From the NCBI GenBank assembly GCA_963851095.1, contig CAWKOX010000001.1, forward strand, positions 1-64,000: DNA of 64,000 bases, in the 5' to 3' direction. Positions 62,594 to 64,000 of this stretch are shown here, piece by piece. The translations under genes were made by a program, and so were the position numbers. This DNA is from Oleispira sp963851095 (GTDB taxonomy: Bacteria; Pseudomonadota; Gammaproteobacteria; Pseudomonadales; Oceanobacteraceae). Numbering within the stretch: the first letter of the stretch is position 1; every line of letters starts with the position of its first letter. The notes beneath the pieces were generated by a model. That model was not told where the DNA came from. It made no database searches and saw only the letters and a list, made by a program, of their open reading frames with translations.

Positions 62594-63866
62594 CAGAGTC
62601 TTCCTTTAGCCCAGATTTTTCAGCAATAGGCTGGGATATTTTTTTCTTAATTCTTACGCCAAGCTCAACAAATTGATTGGCAGTATTCACTAGATTGCCA
62701 CGACCTTGCGCTAACGAACTGTAAGTTTCGTCATAGGTTTTCTGGGCACTGTTTAATTGGTTGCCCAACTTATCCATTTTTTCTACGACGATGCGTAAGC
62801 GGTCATAGACCTTTCCTGCTTGCTGGCTTAATTCATCGGCACTACGGCCTCGGCGCTCAATGGCCCATAAACTTTCGATAGTACGCAAACTGGCTAATAA
62901 TGTCGTTGGCGTCACCACGACAACTCGCTGATCAAAGGCATCCATAAATAACTGTTCATCATGCTGAAATGCTGCAACAAACGCGGGCTCGATTGGCATA
63001 AACATAAAGACAAAATCAGGGGAATTCAGCCCTGGCAGTTGCTGATACGCTTTGGCAGATAACGCCTTGATATGATGTCGAATAGCCTCGATATGTTGTT
63101 TCAAAAACTGGCTTTTTAGCGCATCGTCTTCTGAATTCACATAATCGTTATAAGCATTTAACGACACCTTGGCATCGACAATAATATGCTTATCTTCTGG
63201 CAAGTTAATGATCACATCAGGACGATAGTTTTGACCATTATCGGCTTTATGATTTTGCTCGCGCACATACTCTTCACCTAGGCGTAAGCCCGAGCGTTCT
63301 AATACGGTTTCTAATACCAATTCGCCCCAGTTACCTTGAGCTTTTTTATCACCACGCAAGGCTTTGCTCAACGCGCTGGCTTCAGCCGTCATGGTTTGAT
63401 TTAAATGGTATAGGTCGCTGATTTGGCTCTTTAATACCGCCCGATCTTTTGTATCGTGCAAATAAACGTCTTCAACTTTTTTGCGTAGCCCTTCTAACTG
63501 ATCTTTAAAAGGATGCAAAATCGCATCTAAGCCTTGTTTATTTTGCTGCTGTTTTTCGTTGAATATTTTATGCGAGAGGTTTTCAAAAGCTTGTTGTTGC
63601 TGTTGATGCAAGTCTTGATTGTACTTGTGCTGTTGCGCGTGCTGTTGCTGTTGGTTTTGAATTTGCTGCTTTAATAGTGCATTTTCAACCTTAAGCGGTT
63701 GCTGGCCCGATTCGAAACCCGCGCTAAAGCCAGCATCAAAACCTAGAGCATGACCTGATTTTTTGCCGATCTGTTTTCCTATCGCTAGGCAGCCCAAACA
63801 GCTGACTAACAATAGCAAAGAGAAGAACAATAGAATCATCCACGGCTCTAGCATTAAAGCGCCCAT
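62580..63866 (-). CDS. rmuC: DNA recombination protein RmuC
   Basis: The 428-residue protein has an N-terminal membrane helix, a Gln-rich coiled coil (about 60-110) and a nuclease-like RmuC core with LVLETVLERSGLRLGEEY, YRPDVIINLPEDKHIIVDAKVSLNAY and FMPIEPAFVAAF. It limits inversions between short repeats in E. coli. The CAACAG-rich coding part gives a low-complexity stretch near 63600-63660. Confidence 0.94.
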   Translation of the reverse strand: MGALMLEPWMILLFFSLLLLVSCLGCLAIGKQIGKKSGHALGFDAGFSAGFESGQQPLKVENALLKQQIQNQQQQHAQQHKYNQDLHQQQQQAFENLSHKIFNEKQQQNKQGLDAILHPFKDQLEGLRKKVEDVYLHDTKDRAVLKSQISDLYHLNQTMTAEASALSKALRGDKKAQGNWGELVLETVLERSGLRLGEEYVREQNHKADNGQNYRPDVIINLPEDKHIIVDAKVSLNAYNDYVNSEDDALKSQFLKQHIEAIRHHIKALSAKAYQQLPGLNSPDFVFMFMPIEPAFVAAFQHDEQLFMDAFDQRVVVVTPTTLLASLRTIESLWAIERRGRSADELSQQAGKVYDRLRIVVEKMDKLGNQLNSAQKTYDETYSSLAQGRGNLVNTANQFVELGVRIKKKISQPIAEKSGLKEDSDDIT

Positions 63867-63869
63867 AAA

Positions 63870-64000
63870 CTATTGTTCTTGGCTGCCTAAAGCGGTTAAC
63901 TGCTCAGTTTGATGCTCGGTAATTAAAGGTTTCAAAACGGCACCTAAATCTCCCTGCATCACTTCATCCAGCTTGTATAAGGTTAAGTTGATTCGGTGAT
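63870..64000 (-). CDS. prfA: peptide chain release factor 1, C-terminal part (cut by the window end)
   Basis: The last 43 codons are visible: HRINLTLYKLDEVMQGDLGA and then LITEHQTEQLTALG, the conserved end of release factor 1. The rest lies beyond position 64000. The stop TAG lies 3 bases before the rmuC start. Confidence 0.9.
   Translation of the reverse strand, partial: HRINLTLYKLDEVMQGDLGAVLKPLITEHQTEQLTALGSQEQ

Overview
This window reads as the chromosome of a marine gammaproteobacterium, probably in the Oceanospirillales near Oleispira, Thalassolituus or Bermanella. That placement is inferred from protein style, moderate G+C and gene order; no marker was searched. The housekeeping blocks have the usual gammaproteobacterial order: proA-nadD-rsfS-rlmH-mrdA-rodA-mltB-rlpA-dacA-ybeD-lipB-lipA, fbp, purU, gspN-C-D and rmuC-cmoA-cmoB next to prfA.

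Bases 1-12.8 kb are a sedentary chromosomal integron. An integron integrase (intI, + strand, about 11.88-12.83 kb) lies beside lipA, and a cassette array runs leftward from it on the minus strand, marked by at least five attC sites. From intI outward the cassettes hold: a decayed multi-frame ORF; an ORF-less cassette; a lysozyme with an LprI-like partner; a pyridoxamine-oxidase-like protein; a divergent HxlR regulator/SDR pair; a lipoprotein; a HEPN/zinc-ribbon protein; and an AmpD-like amidase with a lipoprotein partner. An IS91-like element carrying a tyrosine recombinase sits against one attC. A group II intron with a broken reverse transcriptase interrupts another, and the 3' end of a second such intron starts the window. 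The two peptidoglycan-hydrolase cassettes share one architecture: a hydrolase without signal peptide, overlapping by the same 7 bases (ATGGTAA) a small exported partner. They look like mobile effector-immunity pairs.

Bases 12.9-24 kb hold lipoate synthesis, cell elongation and wall genes, and the nadD-proA group, all on the minus strand. Bases 24-41 kb hold two tandem membrane proteins with degenerate GGDEF domains, a methyltransferase, a very repetitive thrombospondin-type-3 protein, ubiX-mpl, fbp, purU, a CBS protein, ppnN, a frameshifted c-haem lipoprotein and a PhoX-like lipoprotein.

Bases 41.2-46.4 kb are the most unusual part. A five-gene operon encodes a FlgO-like exported protein, a TPR lipoprotein, a natural fusion of the FliF C-terminal ring domain to the FliG middle and C-terminal rotor domains, a MotA/PomA-like protein and a MotB-like protein. 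No flagellar export, rod, hook or filament gene is nearby. It looks like a self-contained rotor-stator machine outside the flagellum.

Bases 47-64 kb return to ordinary genes (class I fumarase, sodB, yceF, gspN-C-D, rmuC-cmoA-cmoB, the end of prfA) mixed with exported or coiled-coil proteins of unknown function.
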